Below, piece after piece: positions 13,529 through 26,400 of a DNA stretch of 64,000 bases (positions within the stretch are counted from its first letter, which is position 1; each line of letters begins with the position of its first letter). Location: the NCBI RefSeq assembly GCF_009870125.1, contig NC_046681.1, forward strand, positions 21,527,001-21,591,000, in the 5' to 3' direction. This DNA is from Drosophila pseudoobscura (lineage: Eukaryota > Arthropoda > Insecta > Diptera > Drosophilidae). Below the pieces are notes generated by a model, which saw only the letters and a program-made list of their open reading frames with translations, searched no databases and was not told where the DNA came from. The position numbers and the translations under genes were made by a program.

Positions 13529-16500
13529 GTGAGTTTTGGCAGTCCCTAAATAGTTTTTATTTATATGATAGTATGATCCAAGTTGTGATTGTTATTTGCT
13601 TCTGAAATAGTGCTGTGCGTTCTTTATAATTGATGTTTTCTGATTTGATGTATCCTTGTATCCAGTGGTTCAGATAATTATGTGATAATTTCGTGGTAGT
13701 CGAGTATTTCATGTTATAAAGATTCTGTACTTTTGGTTGAGCGATTCTTTGAGTTTTTGTGACTTCGATTTCTAAAAGTTCGATTTTGCTGGTGATTCTG
13801 AAATCGTTATCCTTTTATCCTTATGCGGTGCTTTTTCTCCGTTCAAACTTTCGTTGTTGATTACGACTTGCTCACACGCACAATTTCCTTATCTTGTTGG
13901 ATTCGTTCGCTTTTCTTTCTGATCTAATATTTCGCATGTTTGTTGCTGGGATCCCAGAATTCCACTTCGTTCATATATCAAAACTCAAACAGTTTGCATT
14001 AATATACGGTGAAAACTTTTAAATTTGTGGACATGTATTTCTTAATTTATGAACATACTTCTCATACATTATTTAATGCCAAATATGTGTGACCTTTGAA
14101 ACATGTTTCGTGTCGCATATTTTTGGCTGCATTTATGGCTTTATTTATGCATTAGCCTGAAGCACTAAGAGCTGGGGCTCCGAGGAGGCCTACTGCGTGT
14201 GCACACGCGGCAAAACGCAGATGGCCATTAAGCCAAATTATGGCTTGTACGGAATTCGGCTCTTATGCTGGGCCGAGGATCATTAATCACCAATTTTCTA
14301 CTACTCATCACGAGTCAGCGAGAAGCGTCAACGGAAGTCAAAGATTGTCAGAGTCAGAGTCGGCGTCAGCTGATGGCACGTCGCGACGATGGAACTTCCC
14401 CATTCGTCCGGTCCTTGGGGCAGTGTATTAATTATGAAAACTACTCGTATTTTTGAAAAGAATTTGCATCATCACATAAATATAAATATAATAGATATAA
14501 ATATTTATAGCACTGATCAAGGCGTGATCAAAGACAGTCTCCCAGTCGCCCAGTCTCCCAGTCGATCATGTAATCGATTCAAATCGAATCGAATTGGATT
14601 TCTTTGCTCAGCGACTCTCGCGACCCGATGAAAAATCAATTTTTTGTTAAACAAGGTTTCACTTTCATTTCTCTCACTCTCTTCGCACGGGGGAAGATGC
14701 CAAAGTCTCCAAAGCCGAAAGCCAAAGCCAAAGCGATCCCCAAAGAGACAGCAGCGCTGCCAGAGCTGCCACACAAAGAGTCTTTTCGCTTTTTACGACG
14801 AGTAGTAGTATGTTTGTGTGTCGTGCCAGGTGGTTTTTGGAACGGTTACACAATCATGATTTTATTTTCGTTTTCAGTCTGGCGTTTTTTTTTTTCTTCA
14901 CTGCTTCTTTTTTATTTCTGTATCTGTATCTGTGTCTGTGGCTGTGTCTTTCTTTTCTTTTTGTGTTAACCGCATTGACATAATTTCCAGCGTAGGCAAC
15001 CCATCCCATCCCAGCCCAAAAGCCAAAACCCAAAAACTTTACATAATTTCCAAGGCGTAGCCGCTGTAGGCCTGCAATTAATTTTATTGATGCTTCCGTT
15101 GATCTTCTTCTCGTTCGTGGTGGGGTTGGGACGGGGAAGGGGATGGGGGCCTACTTTTAATTAACAAATTTGTGGTAAATTTATGAGAGGCGGCTGCTAA
15201 GTGTAGAAAGTTTTTCTCCTACTAGTCAGTCGATCGCATTAATTTGGCGCTCTTGTGTTAATCAATGTGTAAGTTATGCAAATCGAGACTTTGGAGCGTC
15301 GCCTCGCTTATGCAATGCGTTGGATAATCCTGCATCGCATCGCATCGATCTTTGAGTGGGGCCTGGTCTGGTCTGCGGCGACATTGGTGGGGCCACCTCT
15401 CTGTGTGAGGCGTTGAGGCTGGGGCTGGGGCTGGGGCTGAGGCTGGGGCCTTGGCCAGTGGCTGCCAGTGACTTCTTTGGCTTAGTCATGCGGCGACGCT
15501 CAGAATGCAGCCAAGCAACTTGATTGCTCAGCTCTGGCAAATTAAGCACAAGTGCTGGATGGGGCTTACAATGAAGCTGCCTCTGCCTCTGCACGTCTGC
15601 TGACTCTCTGCTGCTGCTGCTGCTGCTGCTGCTGACATTGTCTAGTTGACACACTTAAGTCACTTAAAGCCAACTCGTTGTAGTTGTTGTTGTAGTCGTT
15701 GTCGTTGTAGAACTCTGGCTAAAAGTTGTGTCAAGTGTTTTACCGAAACACTCTCAAAATACACATCATTTTTGAACATCTTTGTCGACGTCAAGGCGAT
15801 GTCAAACGTTTGCCAAATATTAAATTTATGGATAGTCATAATTATATTATGATTTTAGCCAGCGAAATATATCTAGAGCATTCGCGTGGGTCTGGAGGCG
15901 GTTAATGAAACGAAAGACTTAGGCAACGAACTTGAATTGAAAATCGTAAGAGCCGCTACAGTGGCAAGGCCAGGCCGGATGTGCGTGGGAGTGGGAGTGG
16001 GCGTGGGATATGCCTCGACACGTGCCCCAGGAGAGGCATATAAAGCCATGAAGTGAAGGATGAGTGTCGTATGAGCAAAGAGATCATTTCAACTGTCAAT
16101 CCAATAAGTTGAATGAAGTCTTGTTTTGGCAGCCACTCAATCAGATACCAGAACTAAGCATAAAACATAAAACTATATGATCTTAGGAAAATTTAATGAC
16201 TTAATTGATCATGGAATGCAAAAACATTGAGTCCCAACTTCACTCTCAGCTTCCTCTACATGCGATCCTCACTCCCATGATCTTGCGGCGATTTATCTAT
16301 TTCAGAACAGGCTCCCCGAAGACGTTCATTAATCCCAAAAACCAAAAAAGAAACATCCCAACTGGCGCCGCAAACTAATTTGTATCTGAAATTAGTCAAG
16401 AATTTGTTGTTATTTTTGTGTGAAGAACTGCTTAAAAATCAATTAGCTCCGACAGTGGGATGATAAATAAGTAATCAACAGAACAGAACGTCGCGGGGTT

Positions 16501-19500
16501 CAAGGCTGAAATTGAAACCAAATTCTCAGCTTAGGCATATATCTTTTCTCAGTGTGTTTTTAATTTAATTTGCAACTTTTGGCCGTCTTTCGATTGTCTG
16601 TCATTTATCATATTTATATATCCCTCTCGTGTCTGTGTGAGACACGTTTCTTATTTATGTATGTCTAAGACTGCGGCAAAGTCTGAGTCCGAGTCTAATA
16701 TATTGACTAATTAATCATCGTTTGGTGTTTGTTTAGTTGAAGCTTAATCGCTGAAAGTTGATCCGGTGAAAAGTTGAATAAACCTTTGCGGCATGTGACA
16801 AGGGACTCCTTTTCTTCTTCTAGTTTTTGTTTGTTCTTCCTGGTGAAAGGCGATCGAGCTCGACATCTCGATGTGTGGTGTAGCAGTTGACCCTGAGAGA
16901 TTGTGCATAACTCTGTCGTTGGGCTCTGACTCCAAGTTATTCAATAAATCAAGAGGCCATAGCCATAGCCATAGCCGTAGCCGTTGCTCAACTCGTTTTA
17001 CTCCACCAAGAATATAATTCAACAATTCCACAAATCCACAGAAATATTTCTGCGACTGTCCGAGATCAGTGCCTGTCTGACCACTTTGCGATCGTACATA
17101 CAGATGTTATATATTATATATCTACATACAAGTGTCCCAAAACGGGTCCCCAACCCCGAAAAAAAATAAAAGTAATTCAAGCCATATGCACAGCAGCTGG
17201 AGTGGATAGATACGTATCTGAAAAAGTATCTCAAAGAAACAGAGCACCAAAAGCCATTGTCTGCTGCAGTTTGTTCCCCCTCCACGACCCATTAAATATG
17301 CCGCATATATATAGACATTTAAGTACATATATCTTTTTAACGACTTGTTTATTTGGGTTAAAAAGAAATTTATAAAATACCCGAAACTGGCTCCTCTTTC
17401 TTCCTCTCCAGATAACGGCACAAGGCATCGGTAAAAATATAAATAAATAAAAAAATAAAAAACAAAAATACCAAACTTCAGAAGCAAAAATAACCAAAAA
17501 CAAAAATCATTAACAAGTAAAGCAAAAATACCGAAACAGACGAAAGTGAAATTTTCTGTTGTTGCTGTTGTTTTTGTAGTTGACAACCGACGTAATCAAC
17601 TTCAACTTCAGTTCGAACACACAGGATGAAGTGGCCAACAGGCTTGACTGGGCCTCATTTTTTGAGTATTTCTCTTGTCGTTTTTTCGTTGTTTTTTTTA
17701 GGTATTTTCCACAAACGGAACTAAAAATTTGTTAATGTGTCTGTGCCTCTTCATTTGAAGCCTAAAGAGCCTTTTCAGCATATTATTTTTGACAGTTGTT
17801 GGCAAGCCGAAACCTGTCTCTGGCTTCCGTCTTTTCAAGGTGCAGGTATCTCTCATTCATTTTACATAATTTTAGAGGATGCTTCGTCTGTCTGCAGAGG
17901 TTTTGATGAGAGGGGGGATAGGGTATAGGGCATTGTTTTTCAAAAAGTTGAAGATGGTAAACGGAATTCTGAATACCTTATCCTCAAAGTACAAAAGAAA
18001 TTTTAACAAACTAAATAATTGCTAAAGATAATTACAATAAGGGTTGGAATTTAAAGTAAATGCTCAACAAAAATGTATACTTTTATTGCAAATATTCTTC
18101 TTAAATTAGTCTTAAAATTACCAATGAAGTTAAAACTTAACAAAAATGAAGACCCGAATAACTCTACGATCAACCGATGATCAGCTGCAACACCTGGAAC
18201 TGCAACTGCAACTGCAGCTCAACAAGTTGCCATTCGTATGATGGTTTAACCACGACTTCTCTCTGAAGAAAAGACCACCCCTTCCAGTACCCCTACCCAT
18301 ACCCCTTCCTCTGATTAATTATCGAGAGAAGGTGTGCCTGCTGCAGCCAGAGGTTGATGTCATGCTTGCATTGAATCTCACATCTGTATAGGAGTATGAG
18401 TACAAATAGCCGTATCTATGTACATCTCGGAGATCTTTTCGGTATCCATATGTGTAGTATAGTACCCTTTTTCGTTTAACAGCTCCTATTATCTTTCCAT
18501 TCATCTGCCATATTGGTTTTATCTCAATTTCCATACCCAAAATCTCGTTTCACTTTCACACATTTCACCTTAATTGGGCCCCCAAAAAAGCAACAAACAA
18601 ACCAAAAAAAAAGAGGTTTTATCTCCGCGTGGTGTTCCCAGTTTTCACTGAAAAACCCATCTGGGTGTGTTGTCAATTAAGGTACTTTACACGACGATTA
18701 TGGGCGATTAAAGTAAGCACAAATATGCCACAGAAATAGTTGCCTTCTCCCCTGGCAAATAGGTCAGTGGTTCGTTTGGTTGCTTAACGCTGAATGCCTC
18801 AACACGACCTTGATGGCGGCGGCAGTAACCAACTGGCGTATAATCGCGGAGTAGATCGTAAAGTATAGAAAATCGCACTGGTTCGAAGCGATTTGCATGC
18901 AGGCAGCACCCTGTACTCTTCGAAAGAGACAGGGAGACCCCAGCAGAAAGAGAGAGAGAGAGAGGGGCAAAAGCTGCTCTTCGGATTGTTTACCAATATC
19001 AAGTTGTATGCACTTTCGCAATGAAAACGAAAGTTACGCCCCGCATTTCTTGGATGTAAATAGGTGTATCTGTGTATCTTGTAGCTGTGTATGTGTCAGT
19101 GTGTGTGGAAGGCAGGCGCGTGACTTGGCCAACATTTACACTTTCTTGCCATAAAAAGCAACGGGCCGAGAGGGAGAGGCGAGCGACCCGTACACATGCA
19201 TAGAATTATGATCTTCACGCCTGTTGCTTCGCTTCGAACAGGGACAACAACAACTGCAACATCCACAACATCTGAAGTAACAACAACCTCAACAGCAACC
19301 ACAACAATCTTGGCAATGTAACATATATTTGAAGCCACATCGATGAACGTCACTGACATGCTGCCGTTGTTGCTGAGAAAGAAACCAGAAAGGAAGGCTA
19401 ACCTCGAGGCCGAAGCTCAAGATACCCTAGCAGATAGATCCATTCTGTGGTAGACATACATACATAGGTGTATCTGCTCTTCGAACATTTTTATTTAAAA

Positions 19501-22500
19501 CCAAGAGATACCCATCGTAAGAGTATTACAAAACATAAAAATTGCAACATGGGTTGCATTTGACGTTGATGTCAAATGATCATCGATGTGTGCAGCTGAC
19601 GGTGATGATGATCACGATGTTAATGAAGTGCACTTGAAATCTTTCCATATGCAGGTCTCAAGTTGCTTCGTTTGTAGAGCATGTTTCCTCATCAACCAAC
19701 TCCTCAAAGCAGACGAGCAACCGAGTAAACACAAAAAAACAGATGAGGGTGTACTGTATTCAATCATGGGTACAAACATTTCCTTTTAGCTTTTAGCTTT
19801 TGTTGGGACGGGTCTACTCCTAGGCCATTGTGTAATGCCCAGAGCCAAGAAACAGACTCTGTAATGAGCAGCAGCAGCAGCAGCAGCACAGCAGAAAAAC
19901 TGCTGGCTGTACGGGTACCTATAATATAATGTTGTTAAGGTAGGTACTCGTACTCGACTTGAGCTTGGCTTAGAAACTTTTTATTGGCTAAGGTTGTTGC
20001 TTGGAGAACTTTGAACTTCTCATTTGGTTAGATAACAAAAGAGGTTCTGTGGGGGAAGTCTTTGAGGGGAACTACAAGTGATGTTAACAATTATACGTAG
20101 GAAAGTATCTGCAAACTCTGTGAGTTCTGCTCATTTGGATACCAAAGATATCTTAGAGTTCTTTTGAAGAAGTACTTTCAGGAACTTGGAACAAATATCT
20201 ATCGTTAGCTTTCAAGCCATGAAATCATTTATTTTGAAGCTAAAACTTTCCATTTGCCTGTAGGGTATCCAGGACTCGACTATCATCATAATCACTTTCG
20301 CTTTCTTGTTTTGTTTCGAGCTTTTTTTCTGTGAAGTAGTAGTAGTGGCTGCTGCTGTCGTTGGTGTTCCCGCTTTTCGTCGTGTTGGTGGTAGGAAATC
20401 ATGTGCAAAGTCACATGACGATGACGATGACGATGACTCTACGTGCCTTTGGAGTAATTGCAGCAAGACATGGATGCCTATGAAAAGGTGTTAGCCAGCA
20501 CATATGTACACCTATACAGACCTTCACATATGTACTGTATGTATGCATAAAGCTAGTAGTCTGTCTGCATATTTGGCCAGGCAGCGGCTACGAATTGTTG
20601 ATAATGAAACGACGCTCGTCAAATGAGTAATGCGCATACCAAGTCGATGGCAGTCGATGGCTTCCGCAATGGTAGGCGGGTGCCACAGTAACCCATTTGT
20701 ACTCGTATAAGCCTTCTTTGGAGCCATAAGTAATATGCCATAAAGTATCTATTAGCTGCTGCTGCTGCTGCATGATTTGGCAATTGGCGTCGCGTCAAGT
20801 TTGTTGCCCAAGTCTTTTGTTTGTTCGCTCGCTGATTGCGCAAAAGCGATATTGCGCGGGTGCTCGATGGGAGATTTCCTCCACTTGCGAGTATTTATCT
20901 CTGAGCTGTGAGCTTTGAGCTCTGGGCTCTGAGCTGTGGGTAGGGTAGGGTAGGGCAGAAGGTGCCTTATCTAAGGCCACTTACCGCCTTAAACGATGCT
21001 ATCCGATCCGACAATTAATTCGTGAGCTACCGTACTATCAGCACTTGCAAATCGAACATAAATCGCTCATGGAATTTATGCAAATAAACCCATCCTCCAA
21101 GCAGCATAATTGGCTGCACAATCTCCTTATTGACTAATTCCATTTACAATGATATATCGTAAGCAATTGTCGATCGTTCGCTGACGAGGCTTATGCAACC
21201 CCTCAACAGATAAAAACTGTTTCCCAGACAAAAGTTAACTATTTTTAGGACTGGCACGCGTTCGTCAGCTCTTTGCCCCAAGTGACTGGTTCTTGACTGG
21301 TTTGACCTGTTGCATACCATGTGCCATTTGGTATTTTTACTGTTCCTGCCTCACGTGTTCCGTAATTGGTGATCGATGCGACTTATGACTAACTGATTCG
21401 ATTGTAAAAATGCTGTAAACAAAATGCATACTCCCCCCTTCCTGCATTCATTCGCTTACAATGCGGAGGGGTTTTTTATTTCTGTATTTTTTTATATTGA
21501 ATCAAATCACTCACTCAAAAAACAATCATAAGTGTCCGAACACCGAACACTTTATGGAAGTTTCAATCACCTCGAATCAGGTTTAGATCTGACCGATAAT
21601 CAAGTGCAATTTTTATGAGGTATAATCCCCCAAACATGAACTCTCCTTTTTGGGATCACAGATTTCCATATTCGCCTCTGCCTCAGCCCGGCTGTTTCCG
21701 TCACCTTTTTTGATGGAACAAAGTTCAAGAAACCGCTGATAATTTCAAGAATTTCCCCATGAGTAAGTGGAGAAGATCACATTCCAACAAATTCCCCGAA
21801 ATGTGAGGCTCAAACGAAGCTCTGCTTCCGTTTAATGTTAAGCAACTCCCAACAGATGGATTGTGACAAAGAAAACTTTCCTTTTCAAAGTTTGATTTAT
21901 TTAATTGTTAAAAAAAAAATTGAAATACAGCAACAAACAATAAACAGCAAACAACAAACAGCAAAGAAGAAATGATAACTATTGGTGGCATAATGCTGTT
22001 AAATAACGTATACGCCGCATGCGCCGTGCATTTCTATTTGCGGTTTCGTTTTTGTTTGCTTTTATGGGATGCCTACCGATCCACCGATGACACACATTTT
22101 TGCATTTTAGGTTTACTGGCGGGTGACATAAATACCAGACAGACAGACCCTCCCGGACCCGCCCCAAGCCCCAGAAAAAAAACCATAAACCAACAAATGT
22201 AAATTGCGAGAGCAGAGAGCTCCTCCTCGATCCCACTTGTCTGGGCTTTCGCTTTCAGTTTCAGTTCAGTTTTTCAATTTGTAAGTTTTCGGCGGCGACG
22301 TGACGGCAGTCAAGTTCTGCAAAAGTACAAATAAAATCCGATTACCGCGTGCCTGGCAATATATTACTTCAGTGGGCCAATTGGCAATTGCCGCCTGCTG
22401 TCTGGATTGGCCAATGGCATCGACTGGCCCCAATGGGCAGCCGCCACGCACCTGGCAAAGGTGTTTAATGGGTAATCGCATTGCGATTTTATTTTTTGGG

Positions 22501-23449
22501 TAATCTGTTATATGGCAGGCCTTTCTTTTGGGCAAGAACTGTTCGATGATCGAATGGGGGGAATTTTGTAATGTAATGCCAAGTGTATTTTAGGGGGTGT
22601 TCCATTGGCATAGATTCCGCGGAAAGCCCATCCATGAAATGGTATTTATAATGATATAGGAGATTCAATGATATTGATTGGCAGCCTTGGTACAAGTAGT
22701 TTTTGCATTTCTGTGCCTATAAATTCCATATGGTTATGTAAATAAATATACACCATCGAAAACTCATTCGCTGGAACATTTCCTATAGCTCCCTTTCGCT
22801 ACAAAATTGATTTATGTGGCTCTTGAACCGTTGCTACAAGATCGTAAATTAAAGCTAGATATTTGAAATAGCCAAATTCCAGCTCTATCGGTGACTTAAA
22901 AGATAAATGCCAAAATATAACAGTAGACATAAAAAGCAACCTTGAATAAATCGCTCAAACTCCCCAACGAAATACCACAAATGACGTTCAACTCTTAATT
23001 GAGTGCTAAACAAAATACATAAATGTTTTTAGCAGAAAACTCCAAAAAGAGCAGTAAAAACAAAACTAATTAAATAAGAAACCAGTAGAGCAGCAGCTGG
23101 ATGCGGGCTTAAATATATTTCGATATCAGTTTTGCGTCAAAAGATTCGGAATATTTATGTACGCCAGTATGCTAGGAGGGTCGTCCGGCGGTGGGGCATT
23201 GGAATGAGCTCATTAGGCAGGTTCTAAAGCGGATCTTCTACGCCCACATCCAGCCTCAAGTCTCAAGCCCCCCAACAGATTGCTGCATAGAGATTGTTGC
23301 ATAATCTTTCAGTTTTTACCTCAAGCATAAAATTGCAAATTAATGTCAATGGAAGTACGAGCACTCGCACAAAAGAAACTTCATCACGTGCGGCGTAGTG
23401 GCTGGCCAAAATCTATAGAAGAGAACCCATAATGACAGGCCAAGCAGTC

Positions 23450-23481
<32 letters not shown>

Positions 23482-26400
23482 ATCAGGCATTCAGGCATTC
23501 AGTGAAGCAGTCAAAGCCTTTTGGGGGCACTCGAACACTCGAACGGTGACGCCGTCATTGTTCATAATTTGAAATTGATTAGTTCGACAGACGGTTTCTC
23601 ATATCCGGTTAGCCAGAATTGCTTGGAGCCAGACTATAGACCCCCTCCCATATATAAAATTTATATTCATAGTTTTTTGTTGCCGTTCAGTTTTCGGATT
23701 TCGTTCAGGCATGAGCCTCATTTAATTATTAATCAAAACTGAGCAAACGATGCCGATGTGAGAAAACTGGCAATTAAATGCCGGAAAATGCACCAATGAA
23801 TGAATGAATGAAACGGGAGACGTTGCGGAAAATTAACAGCACGAGGAATACGAGTATACCTTAAGCTTTTGGGGTAAACCAAATTACAATATGATAACAG
23901 ACAAAAGTAGGAAAAACACCAAGCTCAAGATGGTGGGTAAAGCCAGCAGGATAGCAATTACGAGGATGAGTAAGCAAGAAGTTCAAGGAAATACTCTGCC
24001 GAATGCCAGATTTGAATCTGAGGCGTGAATCAGCGCATTCTACTGAAATGTTTGCTACTACGTTCGAGTGTGAAAACTACTACCAGAGGCTATTGTTTAC
24101 TGACTAAGGAAGTGATACCTACGATATTGTTTGTTGATTTTGAATAATTAATGGAGTTTGATGATGTATTGTTATCTGTTTGGATACTTGTTATGATTTT
24201 GACTGAAGCTTAATCCCATTCTCCTCTTGTTTTCCAGGTGCCTCAGTGCCCCCAGCCTGACGCTACGGATACCCGAGGACCTCGAGAATGGGGCCATCAA
24301 TGCCCTGCATTCGGAAAGTGCCCGCTCGCTGACCCAATGCAATGCCGACCCGAGCGGCGAGGCTAGTGTGGCCGGCGAGTACGATGTGTGTCCACCGAGC
24401 AAGTACCGCCAGCCGACTGGCGAGTGCAACAATGTGTCGCATCGCAAGTGGGGCGCCCGCGGCGACATCTTCCAGCGCCTGCTCGAGGCCGACTATGCCG
24501 ATGGCGTTAGCCAGCCGCGCAGCTCGCGGGGCACTCATGCTCTGCCCGATGCGGAGCTGGTGATCGAGCAACTGCAGCGCCACGTGGAGAGCGAGCTGCG
24601 GCATCCGCACATCACTGCCATGCTGCCGGCCTGGGGCCAGCTGCTGGCCAACGATCTGTACGAGGTGGGACAGCTGCCCATCAGTGGCAAGTGCTGCGAG
24701 CGAGAGGCGGCCGTGAAGGATCCCAGCGAGCTGCAGCAATGCTTTGTGAGGGCTGGTCCGGACTGCAAGGAGTACAAGCGATCGGCGCCAGGATTCGACT
24801 CGGAGGCGTGCCAGAAACGTAAGTGAAGATCAAATCAAATCCAAGACAGACATCTGATGGATCGGATCATCTTTTCCACAGACACGCGCCAGCAGATGAA
24901 CATTGCCTCGGCATACATCGACGGCTCCGGTCTGTACGGATCCACTCGGCACGAATTCGACCAGCTGCGCACCTACATCAGTGGCGGAGTCAAGGTGGAG
25001 TCCTGCCGCTACTGCCAGGTGGCTGGTGCCACGGGAGCCCTGCATCGGGCTCTGCTGCAGCAGCACAACAACATTGGCGAGCAGTTGGCGCACATCAATC
25101 CAGAGTGGTCCGAGGAGGATGTCTTCCTGGAGGCCAGACGCATCATCACGGCCACCATCCAGCACATTACCTACAACGAGTTCTTGCCTCTGGTCCTGGG
25201 ACAGGAGACAACTGCCAAGGAGGGTCTGAGACTGACTGCCGAGAAGCATTCCTCCAACTACTCGAGCTCCGTGCGCGGTGGCATCTACAACGAGTTTGCC
25301 ACCAGTGCCATGCCCGCCTTCTGGAGCCTGTATCCCCCCGAAATGTTGGCCAAGAAGATGTCCGCCCACGAGCTGCTGTCGATTGCCGCCCTCCAGAAGT
25401 CTCTGGTCCCAAGCCAAATCAATGCCGAGGGCTGGTCCGAGCTGGCCTTGGCCGTGCATCGTGGCCGGGATCATGGTGTGGCCTCGTATGTCCATGCTCT
25501 GGACATCTGTGAGCGTCGCTATGCCGATCAGGGCGGTGCCAATGTGACCTTTGACACCCTCTCGCAAGTGACCAACATTCCGGAGGAGTACATCACCAAT
25601 TTGCGCGACATTTACCAGTACGTTTGCTGCACTTAAAGTTCTACCAAAGATTCCTTTTTAATCGGAACTGGTTCTGCCTTTTAGAAATGCTGAAGATGTG
25701 GATCTGTTGGTGGGCGCTCTCCTGGAGGAGCCTGCTGTTGGAGCGCTCTTTGGCCCGACCATCAGCTGCCTGTTGACCCTGCAATTCGAGAAAATCAAGC
25801 AAACTGATCGCTTCTGGTATGAGAACGAGATCCCGCCTTCATCCTTCTCCTTGGAGCAACTGAAGAGCATTCGTCAGACGTCGCTGTCGGGTCTGCTGTG
25901 CGGCTCCCATCAAGTGAGCACAGCCCAGTCCAAGGCCTTCATCCTAGAGGATAACTATCTGTGAGTACAAGACTCCTGCTTCTAAATTGGACCCTCTCTC
26001 TGGAACTCTTGTTTCTCTCCTTCAGGAACTCTGTCCTGGACTGCGCCCAACTGCCCAAATTCGACCTGAAACCCTGGCAGTCGAATGCCGAGGATGAAGT
26101 GCATGTGGAGCATGTGGAAGTGGAGCCAGAGACCAAGGAAGCCATCGCCGAACTAAGTCCCGAGCTCATTGAAGCTGCCGTGGAGCGCGCCAAGCTGGAA
26201 CTGGAAGAGCGCAGACGCTTCGAATACGAAGTGTGGCGTACAAGTACGTTTAAGCCTAGTCTCTGTCTAAAGAATAAAACTAATCAGCGACTCTCCTTAC
26301 TCCCACAGGGGGTGGCATCAGCGCCCGTTCCCCCGATGGCACAGCCGCCTCGTTCAGCAAGGCCAATCTGGCTGCCTTGAACATGGCCAACTCCTCGCTG

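Larger units (their letters stand above)
13529..24237 (+). other. 10.7-kb first intron of the peroxidase gene
   Basis: Starts GTGAGT and ends TTTTCCAG. It is AT-rich with many simple repeats (GA near 18945, CAG near 19868, a CAGT tetranucleotide run at 23449-23485) and a TATA-like site at 16039. No nested gene can be supported: the open frames are short, low-complexity and overlapping. Such a long first intron commonly carries enhancers, which cannot be delimited from sequence alone. Confidence 0.75.

Noticed and set aside
15274..15654. A 126-codon minus-strand frame in the peroxidase intron
   Set aside because: Ser/Pro/Gln-rich composition derives from CTG and GGGGCT repeats; no domain, no neighbouring exon.
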